Positions 7,234 through 16,332 are shown, counted from the stretch's first letter. The stretch: 64,000 bases of DNA from Methylolobus aquaticus (GCA_004168015.1 SEYW01000003.1:1-64000), one strand, 5' to 3'. Made by a program: numbers and translations. The notes: a model not told the origin generated them from the letters alone.

Positions 7234-8865
7234 TCAGTCGCAGTCCAACTGAGTTGTCACGCTCTCTATGTTGGCAACCAGTTCTGGTGCTGCAGAACCT
7301 GTTACATAATCACTGCCGCCGGGTGTCGCACCATCTTTGTCAATGCGATCCAGCGTCCGTTTAAGCTGATCGCAAGTCTGCAGCTTTGACCCGGCACGAT
7401 TGAACTCGCCGGCCAGCAGTATCGAATGGCGAATTGCTTGTGCGCGGAAGGGCTGTTCCTCCACCGGACCGCTGCCCGACAGCGTACCGTTAGCCAACGC
7501 GCCATCGAAAAAGGTCACGATTGGCCTGACCGCCCCGTCCACCCGCGTGATTCGCTCAAAGGCCCCGATATCGCACCGCGCACCCTGCGGGCGTCTGGCG
7601 CCCCGCTGATCGTGGGCAGAGCACGCGGCCCCGACGGCCGTGTTGATAGCCTTGCTGCCCGGTAACAGGGCATGCGTCTGGACCAACCCGCCATTGTTCA
7701 GCAAGGGCCCCAATCTAGGATCGCCGGCCGAACCGCCACAAGTCCCATCGGCGATCAGGTTCGTCCCCACCAAGATCGGCGCGCCTTCACAATCCGGACT
7801 GTGATTGGAGATGATGGTATTGGTCAATTCGACCTCGCCGAGCGCCACAAGGCCTACTTGATCACTGGTTGCAAAAGGCAGGCGCGTAATACCGCTGATG
7901 GTGCTATGAATGATTTTTCCACTACCTTCAACATCACCCGCGGACACCGCGTAAGTCGAAACATTCCCCGATATCGTACTGTCCTCGATTAAAAAGCGCC
8001 CGGACTTTACGCCACCGACCGAATACTTTGATACGTTGTCAGAAACCGTGCTGCGGAGCAGATTTACGCTATCCGCGATTATACCGGTTCCCCGGTTGTC
8101 CCTAACGATACTATCGAGCAAGGTGGCATCACCCTGAATGCCGCCACCATAATTTTTCGACACAACAGAGCGTGTCATGATCACTGGTCCGAGAATACCG
8201 CCACCACTCCCGCCATCGCTTCTTGGGACGCCCTCATCACCCCCGGCCGAATTTGAAACCACCGTACTGTCGCGCAGCGTGACCATAACTGGACCTTCCG
8301 CAGTGTCCGCGAAAATTCCGCCACCGTCGCCCGCATGATTCCGCGTCACCGTCGAATGATCTAGCGTCAATTGCCCACCAAATACAGCGATGCCACCACC
8401 ATTTTCGCGATGAAAGTAACGGTAATACTCCCATTCCTTCTTCGCCAAACCATTCCGAAGCGTGACAGAGCTCAGAGTTAGGTCGCCGCGGACGACAGCC
8501 AGCAGGCGGAAGTCAGGGGTATCCGTCGCGGTGGAACGCTGGATCACTGCGCCGCGCCCGGTTCCCCTGGGGTCGCCGTTGATCGTGATGACACTGGTCA
8601 CAAGCGGTAAGCCATTCGCCCCATGGCTTAGGTCACTGTCGACTGCGGTGAGCGTGTGAGTCCTTGCATTCAACCGCAGGACATCGGCGCCACGACCGGC
8701 AGCACATCCCCTAACAGCCCTGTCCGTGTTGGCTGCTCTGATGGCGTTCGCGAGCGTGCAACTGGTGCCGTTCACCGGAATGGTCGCCGCACCCGCCCCA
8801 CCGGATAGCGCCATAGCCACCGCGGCCGCGATGGGGCTGACGCGCAGCAAAAATGGCATCGCCAT
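7234..8865 (-). CDS. Secreted right-handed beta-helix protein (choice-of-anchor Q/PMP-like)
   Basis: A 543-residue protein with a signal peptide (cleavage near GAGAA, residues ~25-28), a CSLREA-like N-terminal block (IPVNGTSCTLANAIRAAN) and a long array of short strands with turns such as LDHSTVTRNHAGDGGGIF, VSNSAGG, SKNYGGGI and LLRSTVSDNV, typical of parallel beta-helix coils (residues ~130-360). The usual ending of this family follows: GDPRLGPLLNNGG...LLPGSKAIN, then DQRGARRPQGARCDIGAFE. About 110 more residues of unknown type finish the protein. It is probably extracellular or cell-surface. The ATG at 8865 has GGAG about 11 bases upstream. It lies inside the mobile element, so it is likely transferred cargo. 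Confidence 0.8.
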   Translation of the reverse strand: MAMPFLLRVSPIAAAVAMALSGGAGAATIPVNGTSCTLANAIRAANTDRAVRGCAAGRGADVLRLNARTHTLTAVDSDLSHGANGLPLVTSVITINGDPRGTGRGAVIQRSTATDTPDFRLLAVVRGDLTLSSVTLRNGLAKKEWEYYRYFHRENGGGIAVFGGQLTLDHSTVTRNHAGDGGGIFADTAEGPVMVTLRDSTVVSNSAGGDEGVPRSDGGSGGGILGPVIMTRSVVSKNYGGGIQGDATLLDSIVRDNRGTGIIADSVNLLRSTVSDNVSKYSVGGVKSGRFLIEDSTISGNVSTYAVSAGDVEGSGKIIHSTISGITRLPFATSDQVGLVALGEVELTNTIISNHSPDCEGAPILVGTNLIADGTCGGSAGDPRLGPLLNNGGLVQTHALLPGSKAINTAVGAACSAHDQRGARRPQGARCDIGAFERITRVDGAVRPIVTFFDGALANGTLSGSGPVEEQPFRAQAIRHSILLAGEFNRAGSKLQTCDQLKRTLDRIDKDGATPGGSDYVTGSAAPELVANIESVTTQLDCD

Positions 8866-9377
8866 AGCAATAGTCTCCGTTGTCTGGCGCCGAAAGCCCC
8901 GCGCTACCGCGTTCGGTCAAGGTGCCGTGCTTCCTGGTCGCTGAATGGCTTCCTGTAACGAAAAGCTAGCCCGCTGCCTCGATCGCTCGCGCGGGCGTTC
9001 TGTGCACAAGCCGAAGGTAGTAGGCCGATTCGCTGCTGTACATCGCATGTTCGTGCGACTTCGGCCAAGAGCCTGCATTTTGGCGCGGCGCTCTGGTTAG
9101 GCCGAAGCGAAACATCTAGGGACTGAAAATTTGTAGGGGTGCAAGGGAATGGATTTCACCTTGCAATCGGGGTGTGTCCGGGGGGCCGGGGTGCCCTGCC
9201 TGCCGGTGGCCGGGCCCTGGCTGCACAGCGCCGTGCTGCGCCGGTGACGTGTCGGAACGAAACCCAGATGTACATCAACTGCACATAACGAGCCACGCTG
9301 ATTATCGTCAAAATAAGCACGGCCCATGCCGGGATATTCGCAACGGGAACAGCCACATGTAACCATAAGCACGCGCA
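8866..9377. other. Gap with no firm gene; possible small membrane protein remnant
   Basis: No convincing gene. On the minus strand a GTG-initiated frame at 9156-9356 would encode 66 residues with one hydrophobic span (AWAVLILTIISVARYVQLMYI) and a basic tail, but there is no clear ribosome site. A 7-bp inverted repeat (TGCAAGG 9140-9146, CCTTGCA 9159-9165) is present. The promoter for the beta-helix gene should lie at the left side of this gap. Confidence 0.35.
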
Positions 9378-9905
9378 ATGCCTGCCGATGGTAGCGCAGC
9401 CGAATGTTTCCTAATGCGAGCACGGCACGGCGCACGGAAGTTCGGCGGCAAATCGACCAATTTGGCCGACCCGAAAGCCTACGTCATCAGTCTCAACCTG
9501 CACCGGCGTCACCTGACGGAAAGCCAGCGGGCGATGGTGGCGGCGAGGTTGGCAAACATGAAGCCAGGCGATAACCAGCACACGATGGAGGCTGCTTCAA
9601 TTGAAGCAACCACATCCCAGTCAGAGGCGGCCAATTCGCTGAACGTTTCCCGCAGCGCAGTACAGCGGGCAACCAAGGTAGTCAAAGACGGTGCCCCGGA
9701 ACTTGTCGGCGCGGTAGACAGCGGCGCGGTAGCGGTCTCTGTTGCCGCTGAGATCGCCACCTTGCCGAAGCCTGAACAGGCCGAGGTCATCGCTAGGGGC
9801 GAGGCGGACGGCAAGCAAGCCATCATCGGCAGGTGGCGGGGGATATTCGACTCGCGGGCCGATCTGCTGCTGATCCTGGCCGGTGTCAGGGGCTCGAAAC
9901 GGGCG
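9378..9905 (+). pseudogene. Broken ParB-like phage protein
   Basis: The central part (about 9450-9830) encodes a sequence typical of ParB/DNA-modification-type phage proteins: AYVISLNLHRRHLTESQRAMVAARLANMKPG, a helix-turn-helix SQSEAANSLNVSRSAVQRATKV, then APELVGAVDSGAVAVSVAAEIATLPKPEQ. The N-terminal nuclease-like ParB half that precedes this in intact members is missing, and after about codon 155 the frame turns into unrelated sequence that runs through the complement of the tRNA gene. It is truncated at both ends and probably non-functional, a relic left at the element's right end. Confidence 0.65.
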
Positions 9906-9932
9906 CAACTGGGGCCACCCCTTGTCGAGATT

Positions 9933-9955
9933 GGTGGTAAATGTGGGGGTAACTC
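9933..9955. promoter_or_regulatory. Putative integrase arm-type sites, right end
   Basis: GGTGGTAAATGTGGGGGTAA resembles the paired GGGGGT(G/A)A units at 1433-1455, with similar spacing and followed by AC(T/C)C in both. It lies 52 bases inside the right attachment site. Confidence 0.4.
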
Positions 9956-10006
9956 GCTGCGCCGATTTCGTAACCTGCTGATCACGAAAGGCTTTGTCCT
10001 GCGTAT

Positions 10007-10020
10007 TGGCGGAGAGGGAG
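10007..10020. repeat. Right attachment site (att core copy in tRNA)
   Basis: This copy is identical to 1310-1323. It comprises the encoded CCA, discriminator base, 3' acceptor strand and three further bases of the tRNA-Ser gene, whose sequence is therefore kept intact after integration. Confidence 0.75.
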
Positions 10021-10094
10021 GGATTCGAACCCCCGGATGGTCTCCCATCAACGGTTTTCAAGACCGCCGCTTTAAACCGCTCAGCCACCTCTCC
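10007..10094 (-). tRNA. tRNA-Ser (anticodon UGA)
   Basis: Read on the minus strand, the acceptor stem GGAGAGG pairs with CCTCTCC, the D arm is GGCTGAGC..., the anticodon loop is CTTGAAA (UGA), a long variable arm typical of class II serine tRNAs follows, the T loop is TTCGAAT, and the discriminator G precedes an encoded CCA. The gene is complete at 88 nt. It is the integration target of the neighbouring element. Confidence 0.95.
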
Positions 10095-10147
10095 CGCATG
10101 TGACGCGGGAAGGTTACCGAAAACGACCAGTCTTTACCAGAGCCGAA

Positions 10148-10861
10148 CTAGCGCCGCCAGAGACACACGCCACCACTGGCCTTGTCGAGGGAATCAAGTC
10201 GCGCTTCGTGCGCAATGGCCTCCGCTTCGTTGCAGTACGCCACCCGCAGCGCACGACCGAATCCAGAGCGACGCTGAGTCCCAGGAGCCGCGCTGACGTC
10301 CGCATTGATGGCCACGTCTTCGTCAAGGCCGAGGGCAATCTGCCCACCGGTCATCAGCAGATAGACTTGAGCCAGAATCTCGGCGTCTAAAAGCGCACCA
10401 TGCAGATCGCGGTGGCTGTTATCTACCTGATAGCGCTTGCACAAGGCATCAAGGCTGTTGCGCTGCCCCGGGTGCTTCTTCTTGGCTAGCGCCAGCGTAT
10501 CCGTAATCGCACAATAATCGCGTAGGGGGTTGAACGTTTCAGCATTCGCCAGACGCAACTCGTGATCAATGAACCCGACATCGAACGGCGCGTTGTGGAT
10601 GATCAACTCGGCACCGGCGATGAACGCCAGAAAGTCGCGTGCGATGTCGGCAAACAGAGGCTTATCGGCAAGAAACGCGTTCGTCAACCCGTGCACCTCG
10701 GCTGCGCCGGAGTCGACCTGCCGCTGCGGATTCAAGTAGACGTGAAAGCGTTGACCGGTCAGCATGCGGTCGTTGAGTTCGACGCAACCGATTTCGATGA
10801 TCCGATGCCCTTCCTCCGGGAACAGGCCGGTCGTTTCGGTATCGAGAACAATTTGCCGCAT
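10148..10861 (-). CDS. dnaQ: DNA polymerase III epsilon subunit (3'-5' proofreading exonuclease)
   Basis: A 237-residue proofreading subunit of the replicative polymerase. DEDDh motifs are visible: ExoI D7-T-E9 (VLDTETTG), ExoII around IIHNAPFDVGFIDHE, ExoIII HRDLHGALLDAEILA. The C-terminal tail (HEARLDSLDKASGG..CLW) matches the segment that binds the alpha subunit in the E. coli protein. The start is ATG 10861; a GTG one codon upstream (10864) is also possible. It follows rnhA by 4 bases, so the two are translated together. Confidence 0.95.
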   Translation of the reverse strand: MRQIVLDTETTGLFPEEGHRIIEIGCVELNDRMLTGQRFHVYLNPQRQVDSGAAEVHGLTNAFLADKPLFADIARDFLAFIAGAELIIHNAPFDVGFIDHELRLANAETFNPLRDYCAITDTLALAKKKHPGQRNSLDALCKRYQVDNSHRDLHGALLDAEILAQVYLLMTGGQIALGLDEDVAINADVSAAPGTQRRSGFGRALRVAYCNEAEAIAHEARLDSLDKASGGVCLWRR

Positions 10862-10865
10862 CACG

Positions 10866-11327
10866 CTACTGCCCGACCAAACCCGAAGCCTCGAGCGCTT
10901 CGACCAAACCCTGATTGGCCAAGCTGTCGGCCCTTTCGTTCTCGGCGTGGCCTGAGTGACCCTTGACCCACTGCCACTCGACCGTGTGTATCCGCTGTGC
11001 GGACATCAGACGTTGCCAAAGGTCCGCATTCTTGACCGGCGTTTTCGCGGCGGTCTTCCAGCCGCGTCGCATCCAGTTCGGCAGCCATTCCGTGATCCCC
11101 TGGAGCACATACTTCGAATCGGTGCAAATCGACACCGAACAGGGGCGGGTCAGCGTTTCGAGCGCCTGGATGGCAGCCATCAATTCCATCCTGTTATTCG
11201 TCGTGGCGAGTTCCCCACCGCACAGTTCACGCTCGCGGTCGCGGAAACGCAACACCACCCCCCACCCACCGGGACCGGGGTTGCCTCGGCAGGCCCCATC
11301 CGTATAGGCGAACACCTTTTCAGTCAT
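10866..11327 (-). CDS. rnhA: Ribonuclease HI
   Basis: A 153-residue enzyme that cleaves RNA in RNA-DNA hybrids, removing primers and R-loops. The acidic residues are present: D10 ([16 protein letters not shown]), E48 (NRMELMAAI), D70 (CTDSKYV) and the late D134 (ERADSLA), with the conserved basic handle segment WMRRGWKT. Length matches family members. It sits between the methyltransferase (3 bases away) and dnaQ, an order shared with other Gammaproteobacteria. Confidence 0.96.
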   Translation of the reverse strand: MTEKVFAYTDGACRGNPGPGGWGVVLRFRDRERELCGGELATTNNRMELMAAIQALETLTRPCSVSICTDSKYVLQGITEWLPNWMRRGWKTAAKTPVKNADLWQRLMSAQRIHTVEWQWVKGHSGHAENERADSLANQGLVEALEASGLVGQ

Positions 11328-11330
11328 ACC

Positions 11331-12098
11331 TTAATCTGTTTGGTTGAGAACACTCGACATTTCGGCTCCCTGCCCTGCCAACATGGCGGGCGCCTTGGCC
11401 CAGGATGGCTCTATGGGGATCACGGTATAATTTCGCTTAATAGCCCGCGTGGCGTAGGCAAGCGATACGAAGGCCTGGGAACGCTTGAAGAAGCTTTCGG
11501 GTGACTCGATGATCTGGGCGGTCGTGGCGTCGAAAGCGACGTCGAACTGTGCCTCGAATTTCAGCAACCTGAGCCAGTCCAGCAGTCGCGCCGCGGGAAC
11601 GAATCCCTGCCCGCGAAAGGCATCGCGGCGTGCCAGGCGGTGAACGATACCATGGATGCTGAAGGGGTTGAACGTCAGGAGCACCAAGCGGCCCTCCGGC
11701 CGCAAAACACGTTCGACTTCCCTCAATACCGCACGAGGGCTTGACTCGAACTCGATGACGTGGGGCAGTATCAGCAGATCAATGGATTCCGAGGCGATCG
11801 GCAAGCTGGCGGGCTCGACCTCCACGTCACGACGACTCAATGCGCGGGAGTCGCCGCAGAGCGACAACACGAGAAACTGTTGCCGAAATTCATCAGGTAT
11901 GTATCGTTCTTCACAACCCAGCGACCCAACTTGTAATATCCGTTGCTTATAAGTAAGCTGTAGCGAGTCTCTAAGATAGGACACCTCAACTTCCTGGAGG
12001 ATCCTTCCCAATGTCGCAGAGCGATACCATTCGATGAAGAACTCGCGCCCATGCGGGTTTGCGGTGTTCTGGTCCCCTCTAAACAGGTTGAGCAGCAT
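11331..12098 (-). CDS. SAM-dependent methyltransferase (YafS-like)
   Basis: A 255-residue class I methyltransferase. A modified motif I (ILQVGSLGCEERYIPDE) is followed by an acidic segment, LLILPHVIEFESSP as motif IV, then VLREVERVLRPEGRLVLLTFNPFSIHGI as the post-core region. This N-terminal type and its place next to rnhA fit the YafS group; the substrate is unknown. The start is taken at ATG 12098 because the alternative GTG at 12140 would reach into the start region of the divergent mltD gene. Confidence 0.8.
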   Translation of the reverse strand: MLLNLFRGDQNTANPHGREFFIEWYRSATLGRILQEVEVSYLRDSLQLTYKQRILQVGSLGCEERYIPDEFRQQFLVLSLCGDSRALSRRDVEVEPASLPIASESIDLLILPHVIEFESSPRAVLREVERVLRPEGRLVLLTFNPFSIHGIVHRLARRDAFRGQGFVPAARLLDWLRLLKFEAQFDVAFDATTAQIIESPESFFKRSQAFVSLAYATRAIKRNYTVIPIEPSWAKAPAMLAGQGAEMSSVLNQTD

Positions 12099-12143
12099 AG
12101 TTGGTCGGTCGCTCAGCAGGCATGAAACCGTGAGGTGCACGCC

Positions 12144-13919
12144 ATGAAATTCGGTAAAAACAACCCCCGTCTCCTCTGCTACATGTCGGCGGTTGCGCTT
12201 TCCTTAGCGGGTTGTAGCCAGCACACGACAAAGACGAAGCCATCGCCCGTTTCAATCTCGGACGATGCATCCGAACCAGCGACTGTCGTCAGCTCGGTCA
12301 CGCCACCGCAGTCCGAGGCTCGCCTCTTCCACTTTTCGAAGAAAGGCGTTCGTCAAGTCAACGTTACGGACACGAATCGCAGCAAGCGAGTTCAATACGA
12401 GTACGCAAATCTTTGGGAACGGCTTTTCGACAACTACGCGCTGCCCGACGTGCAAAATCGTGCAGTTGATCGAGAGCTGTCCTGGTTCGTGAACCATCCG
12501 ACTTACCTGCAGCGAGCGCAACAGCGTGCCGAACCCTTCCTGTACAACATCGTACAACAGATCGAGCGGCAGGGCGTACCGGGGGAACTGGCCCTGTTGC
12601 CGGTCGTGGAAAGCGCCTTTCAGGCACAGGCCGTGTCGCCCGCAAAAGCCGCGGGGATCTGGCAATTCATTCCGACGACCGGGCGCAACTACGGGCTCAA
12701 GCAAAATCATGCTTATGATGGACGCCGGGACGTTTACGCATCCACGAAGGCGGCCATCAAGTACCTGAAGAAACTGAATCGCCAATTTCATGGTGACTGG
12801 TTTCTTGCGGTAGCGGCCTACAACTGCGGGGAGGGCGCGGTGGAGCGTGCGATTCGACGCAACGCCTATCAGGGCCTGCCCACCGACTTCTGGTCACTGG
12901 ATCTGCCTCAAGAAACCAGAGCGTACGTGCCGCGACTGCTCGCCGTATCGCGACTGTTCGCCGGCGCGGACCGCTATGGCCTCGACCTCCGCGACATTCC
13001 GAACGAAGCAAAATTCAAGACGGTGAAGGTCAGCCACCAACTTGACCTCGCCGTCGCGGCAGATGCCGCGGACATGTCTCTTGAAGCCTTTCGCGCCGTG
13101 AATCCGGGCTTCAAGAACACCTTCGTAGACCCGGACGGATCGGTCCGGCTCTTCGTGCCGGCACACAAGAGCAAGACGTTCAAAAAGGAACTTGCCCGGC
13201 TTGCCAGTACCCAGGGCGACTTGTTGCGCCGCGAGTTCGAGAGCCGTCCGCTACAGTCCGAACCCGATCGCTACACGGTGACTGCCAGCGACTCACCCCA
13301 AACCGGGAACCCGATGCAGCAGCCTCGGTCGTCCTCCATGAGGGTTAGCGCCCTGAGTGACGCTCTGAAGGAGCCCACCCGGCAGCCAACGACGGCTTCA
13401 CGCTCGACATCGTTCAGCGAGCAGCCATTCCAGGCTGAGACTGACCCCTTCAAGCCGACGTCGTTCGCCACAGATCCCGACCCAGCGCCAGCAGAGCCAG
13501 CCCCGCGCCGGTCCTCGGCGCACAGCAAGGAGCGGAGCAGTTACGCAGCGCCTCGCACCAACACCCACAACGAGGCAACCGCACGCGAGCGTTCCGCGAC
13601 CGCGACGGGCAAGGCGCGGCCCACTCCGACCTCGAGCAGCGAGCACCACGCCGCGACGAAGTCCAGCCGGACCGCGACGCCGGCCCCGACTCGTGCCACA
13701 AACCGCGTTGAGCGAGTGACGGCCGATTCGCGGAAGTCAGGCAAAGTCGCCACAGCCACGCCGCAAAAAGCCGTGACGAAGGGGAAAACCGAGCGCTCTT
13801 CGACGCTCGCCAGCCCCTCATACAAGACGGTGGTGGCAAAGAGCAGTGAATCGCGCAAGGGAGCGGAGAAGATCGTAACGGCCAAAGCCGATACGGTCCG
13901 GCTTAAGCCCAAGCGCTGA
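12144..13919 (+). CDS. mltD: Membrane-bound lytic murein transglycosylase D-like lipoprotein
   Basis: A 591-residue lipoprotein that cleaves the glycan strands of peptidoglycan. It has a signal peptide with lipobox LAGC (~residue 25), a lytic transglycosylase domain (~85-270) with the catalytic Glu in LLPVVESAFQ followed by SPAKAAGIWQFIPTTGRNYGL, and the AAYNCGEGAVERAI motif. One LysM-like unit (~295-345) follows. The usual extra C-terminal LysM copies are replaced by ~230 residues rich in Ser, Thr, Lys, Arg and Ala. ATG 12144 is preceded by TGAGG at good spacing. It is divergent from the methyltransferase gene, with about 45 bases between them. Confidence 0.88.
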   Translation: MKFGKNNPRLLCYMSAVALSLAGCSQHTTKTKPSPVSISDDASEPATVVSSVTPPQSEARLFHFSKKGVRQVNVTDTNRSKRVQYEYANLWERLFDNYALPDVQNRAVDRELSWFVNHPTYLQRAQQRAEPFLYNIVQQIERQGVPGELALLPVVESAFQAQAVSPAKAAGIWQFIPTTGRNYGLKQNHAYDGRRDVYASTKAAIKYLKKLNRQFHGDWFLAVAAYNCGEGAVERAIRRNAYQGLPTDFWSLDLPQETRAYVPRLLAVSRLFAGADRYGLDLRDIPNEAKFKTVKVSHQLDLAVAADAADMSLEAFRAVNPGFKNTFVDPDGSVRLFVPAHKSKTFKKELARLASTQGDLLRREFESRPLQSEPDRYTVTASDSPQTGNPMQQPRSSSMRVSALSDALKEPTRQPTTASRSTSFSEQPFQAETDPFKPTSFATDPDPAPAEPAPRRSSAHSKERSSYAAPRTNTHNEATARERSATATGKARPTPTSSSEHHAATKSSRTATPAPTRATNRVERVTADSRKSGKVATATPQKAVTKGKTERSSTLASPSYKTVVAKSSESRKGAEKIVTAKADTVRLKPKR

Positions 13920-14140
13920 CCGCCCCCTCCTCGCCTGCAGTTGCCTCCCTTCAGCCGTCGGGGAGGGATGCAACGCGATGCGCTGTATCGAGTCTGCGTA
14001 TCGCGTTGCCTCGGACAGATCCGATAGGTGCGTCAGCGCCCGCGGAGCGGCATCTGCGCTCATCGGGCTCGCTGGGCGGCGACGCGATATCACGCACCTA
14101 AGTCAAATTCACCTTCCCTGTATTCGCGGCACCCGCTCCA

Positions 14141-15154
14141 TCAGGCGAGGGGCCGAATCCCGACGCTGGCGCGCAACGCCTGCATGAAGGGCCTCGCCTG
14201 CGCTCGCGCCTTCTCAGCACCGTCCTGCAAGGCCTGTTCGATTTTCCCGGGCGTTTCGATCAGGGCCTCATAACGCTCTCGGCTCGCTTCGAGGTGCCGG
14301 TTCAGGTACTCGAACAGAAAGGTCTTCATTTCACCCCAGGCAATTCCCTCTTCGTAGCGCTTTCGCACTTCCGCCGACTCTTCGGCGGTCGCAAACGCCC
14401 GGAAGATCCCAAACAGGGTGCATCCTTCGGGATCTTTCGGTTCTCCCGGGAGCAGCGAGTTGGTCTTGATCTTCATGATCAGCTTGCGCAGCGCCTTCTC
14501 CGTGGCGAACAGTGGAATTATGTTGTCGTAGCTCTTGCTCATCTTGCGGCCATCGAGCCCGCATAGCAGAGCGGATTCCTCGGAAACCTGCGCCTCAGGC
14601 AGCACGAAATGCTCACCGTAGATATGATTGAACCGCGCCGCGACATCTCGAGCCATCTCGATGTGCTGGATCTGGTCGCGTCCGACGGGAACCCGGTTGG
14701 CGCGGAACAGGAGGATGTCCGCAGCCATCAGGATCGGATAGTTGTACAGGCCCATGGTGACCCCTTTGTCAGGATCGGCTTCTCCGCTCTCCTGATTCGC
14801 CTGAACCGCCGCCTTGTACGCATGCGCCCGGTTCATCAGGCCCTTAGCCGTCACGCAACTAAGGATCCATGCCAACTCGCCAATTTCGGGAATGTCCGAT
14901 TGTCGATAGAACACGGCATTGGCCGTGTCGAGACCGAGAGCGAGCCAAGTCGCTGCGACCTGCAGCGTCGACTCGCGCACCCGTTCCGGATCCTGACACT
15001 TGATCAGCGCATGATAGTCGGCCAGGAAATAGAAGGGCTGCACATGCTGGTCCATGCTGGCCTCGATGGCCGGACGTATGGCACCGACATAATTGCCGAG
15101 ATGCGGGGTCCCTGTAGTGGTAATACCAGTGAGTACGACAGATTTCTTGGTCAT
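14141..15154 (-). CDS. trpS: Tryptophanyl-tRNA synthetase
   Basis: A 337-residue class I aminoacyl-tRNA synthetase that charges tRNA-Trp. The HIGH-type signature appears as TPHLGNY near residue 17, the tryptophan-binding and dimer regions include [17 protein letters not shown] and [14 protein letters not shown], and KMSKS is at about residue 205. Length and motifs are normal for a bacterial TrpS. The start at ATG 15154 ([11 protein letters not shown]) fits the family. Confidence 0.96.
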   Translation of the reverse strand: MTKKSVVLTGITTTGTPHLGNYVGAIRPAIEASMDQHVQPFYFLADYHALIKCQDPERVRESTLQVAATWLALGLDTANAVFYRQSDIPEIGELAWILSCVTAKGLMNRAHAYKAAVQANQESGEADPDKGVTMGLYNYPILMAADILLFRANRVPVGRDQIQHIEMARDVAARFNHIYGEHFVLPEAQVSEESALLCGLDGRKMSKSYDNIIPLFATEKALRKLIMKIKTNSLLPGEPKDPEGCTLFGIFRAFATAEESAEVRKRYEEGIAWGEMKTFLFEYLNRHLEASRERYEALIETPGKIEQALQDGAEKARAQARPFMQALRASVGIRPLA

Positions 15155-15425
15155 TCGGGGATCCGCTTGCTGAGTTTGGATACGTCCTGGCAGACCCTTC
15201 GCTGGCCTGGCACAGTCTGCGGAATTCCACGGCAGTCATTCACGGGTTGGCTGCCATCGAAGCCCGAGGCTCCTATCCGGTAGGCCGGGACGCAAAGTGC
15301 CGCAATATGACATAAATCAACCGTCGAGCCAACGACCGGCCGGAACCGACGTTTCCGCGAAACCTTGAGGGTTTGGTTTAGAATAGTGGGGTCTGGTTTC
15401 ACCGCACGATCAACGAGGCCCGCAG

Positions 15426-15719
15426 TTGGAACGTCAAGAGCGGCGAGACTCCCCGCGTAACCGAATCGACTGTGCCATGAGTTTCCGACTGGCCGGTAAA
15501 GACGTGTCGCACGAGGCGTTTTGCATCAATATCAGTGGCTCTGGGGTCTTGTTCGAGGCCGACGATCCTCTGACGACCGGGACGGCCGTGGAGATACACC
15601 TGATCCCCCAGCGCGGCGTCGCTGCGCCGCTGACAGCCTTTGTCGAAGTGGTGCGTTGCGTGGCCACCGATGCCGGTCCGTACCGCATCGCCGGAGCGAT
15701 CAAGGGCATCAAGAGTTGA
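15426..15719 (+). CDS. PilZ-domain protein
   Basis: A 97-residue single-domain protein of the PilZ family, which binds cyclic di-GMP and alters motility or surface behaviour. The RxxxR box (RRDSPRNR) is near the N-terminus, and the second motif is CINISGSGVLF, close to the (D/N)xSxxG consensus. The start is taken as TTG 15426 with GAGG 8 bases before it, because the first in-frame ATG would remove the RxxxR box. A change of the usual Asp to Asn in DxSxxG is tolerated in other members. It is a single gene in the gap between trpS and the DUF1249 gene. Confidence 0.75.
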   Translation: MERQERRDSPRNRIDCAMSFRLAGKDVSHEAFCINISGSGVLFEADDPLTTGTAVEIHLIPQRGVAAPLTAFVEVVRCVATDAGPYRIAGAIKGIKS

Positions 15720-15808
15720 CTTAACCACCCGGCCTGGACGTCCGATCGGACAGCTCATCCTGCCGCTATCGCCGAGTTGCACCGGACCCGCGCGGTCTCT
15801 AACCGAAC

Positions 15809-16270
15809 ATGAGCCAATTCCGACCCCGAAACCGATCCTACTGGCTGGCACAACTGTGTGAGTCCAATTTCCGTCAGCTCTGCGAGTTGGTTCCGGACCT
15901 CACCACGCTATCCGATGACGCAACTGCCCGCGCCCACGGCAAACCGCCGCTCCACCTGAAGGTGATCGAGCGCTCGCCCTACACGCTGACACTGGAACTC
16001 AGTCACTGTTTCGGGCCAGAAGTCGACCGGCGCTTCGAGCCCAGCGTTTGCGTGCGTGTCTACCTCGACGGCCACTGCGCCGAGGCTCTCCCCCCCCACC
16101 GACCACCGCTCGCCTCGCGCCGTGACCAAACACGCGCCGGCGGCGCTGAAGTGCTCGATGAAAAGTGGAGTTCGAACTATTTTCTGCAGCGCTGGCTGGA
16201 GCATTGTCTGCGCAGCCAATACCGTTTCGGGCTCTCGGCTGGCGTTGCCGGACCGCCCGCCCTCGCGTGA
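15809..16270 (+). CDS. DUF1249 family protein
   Basis: A 153-residue cytoplasmic protein. It carries the typical start YWLAQLCESNFRQLCELVPDL, the central VRVYLDG.CAEA strand region and the late DEKWSSNYFLQRWLEHCL helix of DUF1249. Family members are widespread in Gammaproteobacteria, often near nudF and cpdA, and lack a known function. The segment around residues 85-120 is less conserved than usual. ATG 15809 was chosen as the only start retaining the N-terminal helix. Confidence 0.75.
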   Translation: MSQFRPRNRSYWLAQLCESNFRQLCELVPDLTTLSDDATARAHGKPPLHLKVIERSPYTLTLELSHCFGPEVDRRFEPSVCVRVYLDGHCAEALPPHRPPLASRRDQTRAGGAEVLDEKWSSNYFLQRWLEHCLRSQYRFGLSAGVAGPPALA

Positions 16271-16332
16271 CCGTCGCAGCCGGTGCCTCATTCGGGCGAA
16301 ACCGGCGTACCGCTACGTTCAGCTGAACCGGC

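Larger units (their letters stand above)
1310..10020. mobile_element. 8.7-kb integrative (satellite-like) element in tRNA-Ser
   Basis: A 14-bp direct repeat bounds this segment; the right copy coincides with the 3' end of the tRNA-Ser gene, beginning at its encoded CCA. The integrase gene sits 170 bp inside the left end and reads inward. Similar G-rich sequences near both ends (1433-1455 and 9933-9955) look like integrase arm sites. Inside are a regulator and replication module (AlpA-like, zinc finger, RepA-like ATPase) and cargo genes. No capsid, tail, terminase, lysis or conjugation gene was seen, so a phage satellite or other non-autonomous element is the best reading. Removing it would join rnhA-dnaQ-tRNA-Ser to the OmpA-like gene. 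Confidence 0.75.

Noticed and set aside
10007-10103. Protein-coding end of the ParB-like frame
   Set aside because: It runs antisense through the tRNA-Ser gene, so the coding after about 9830 is fortuitous.
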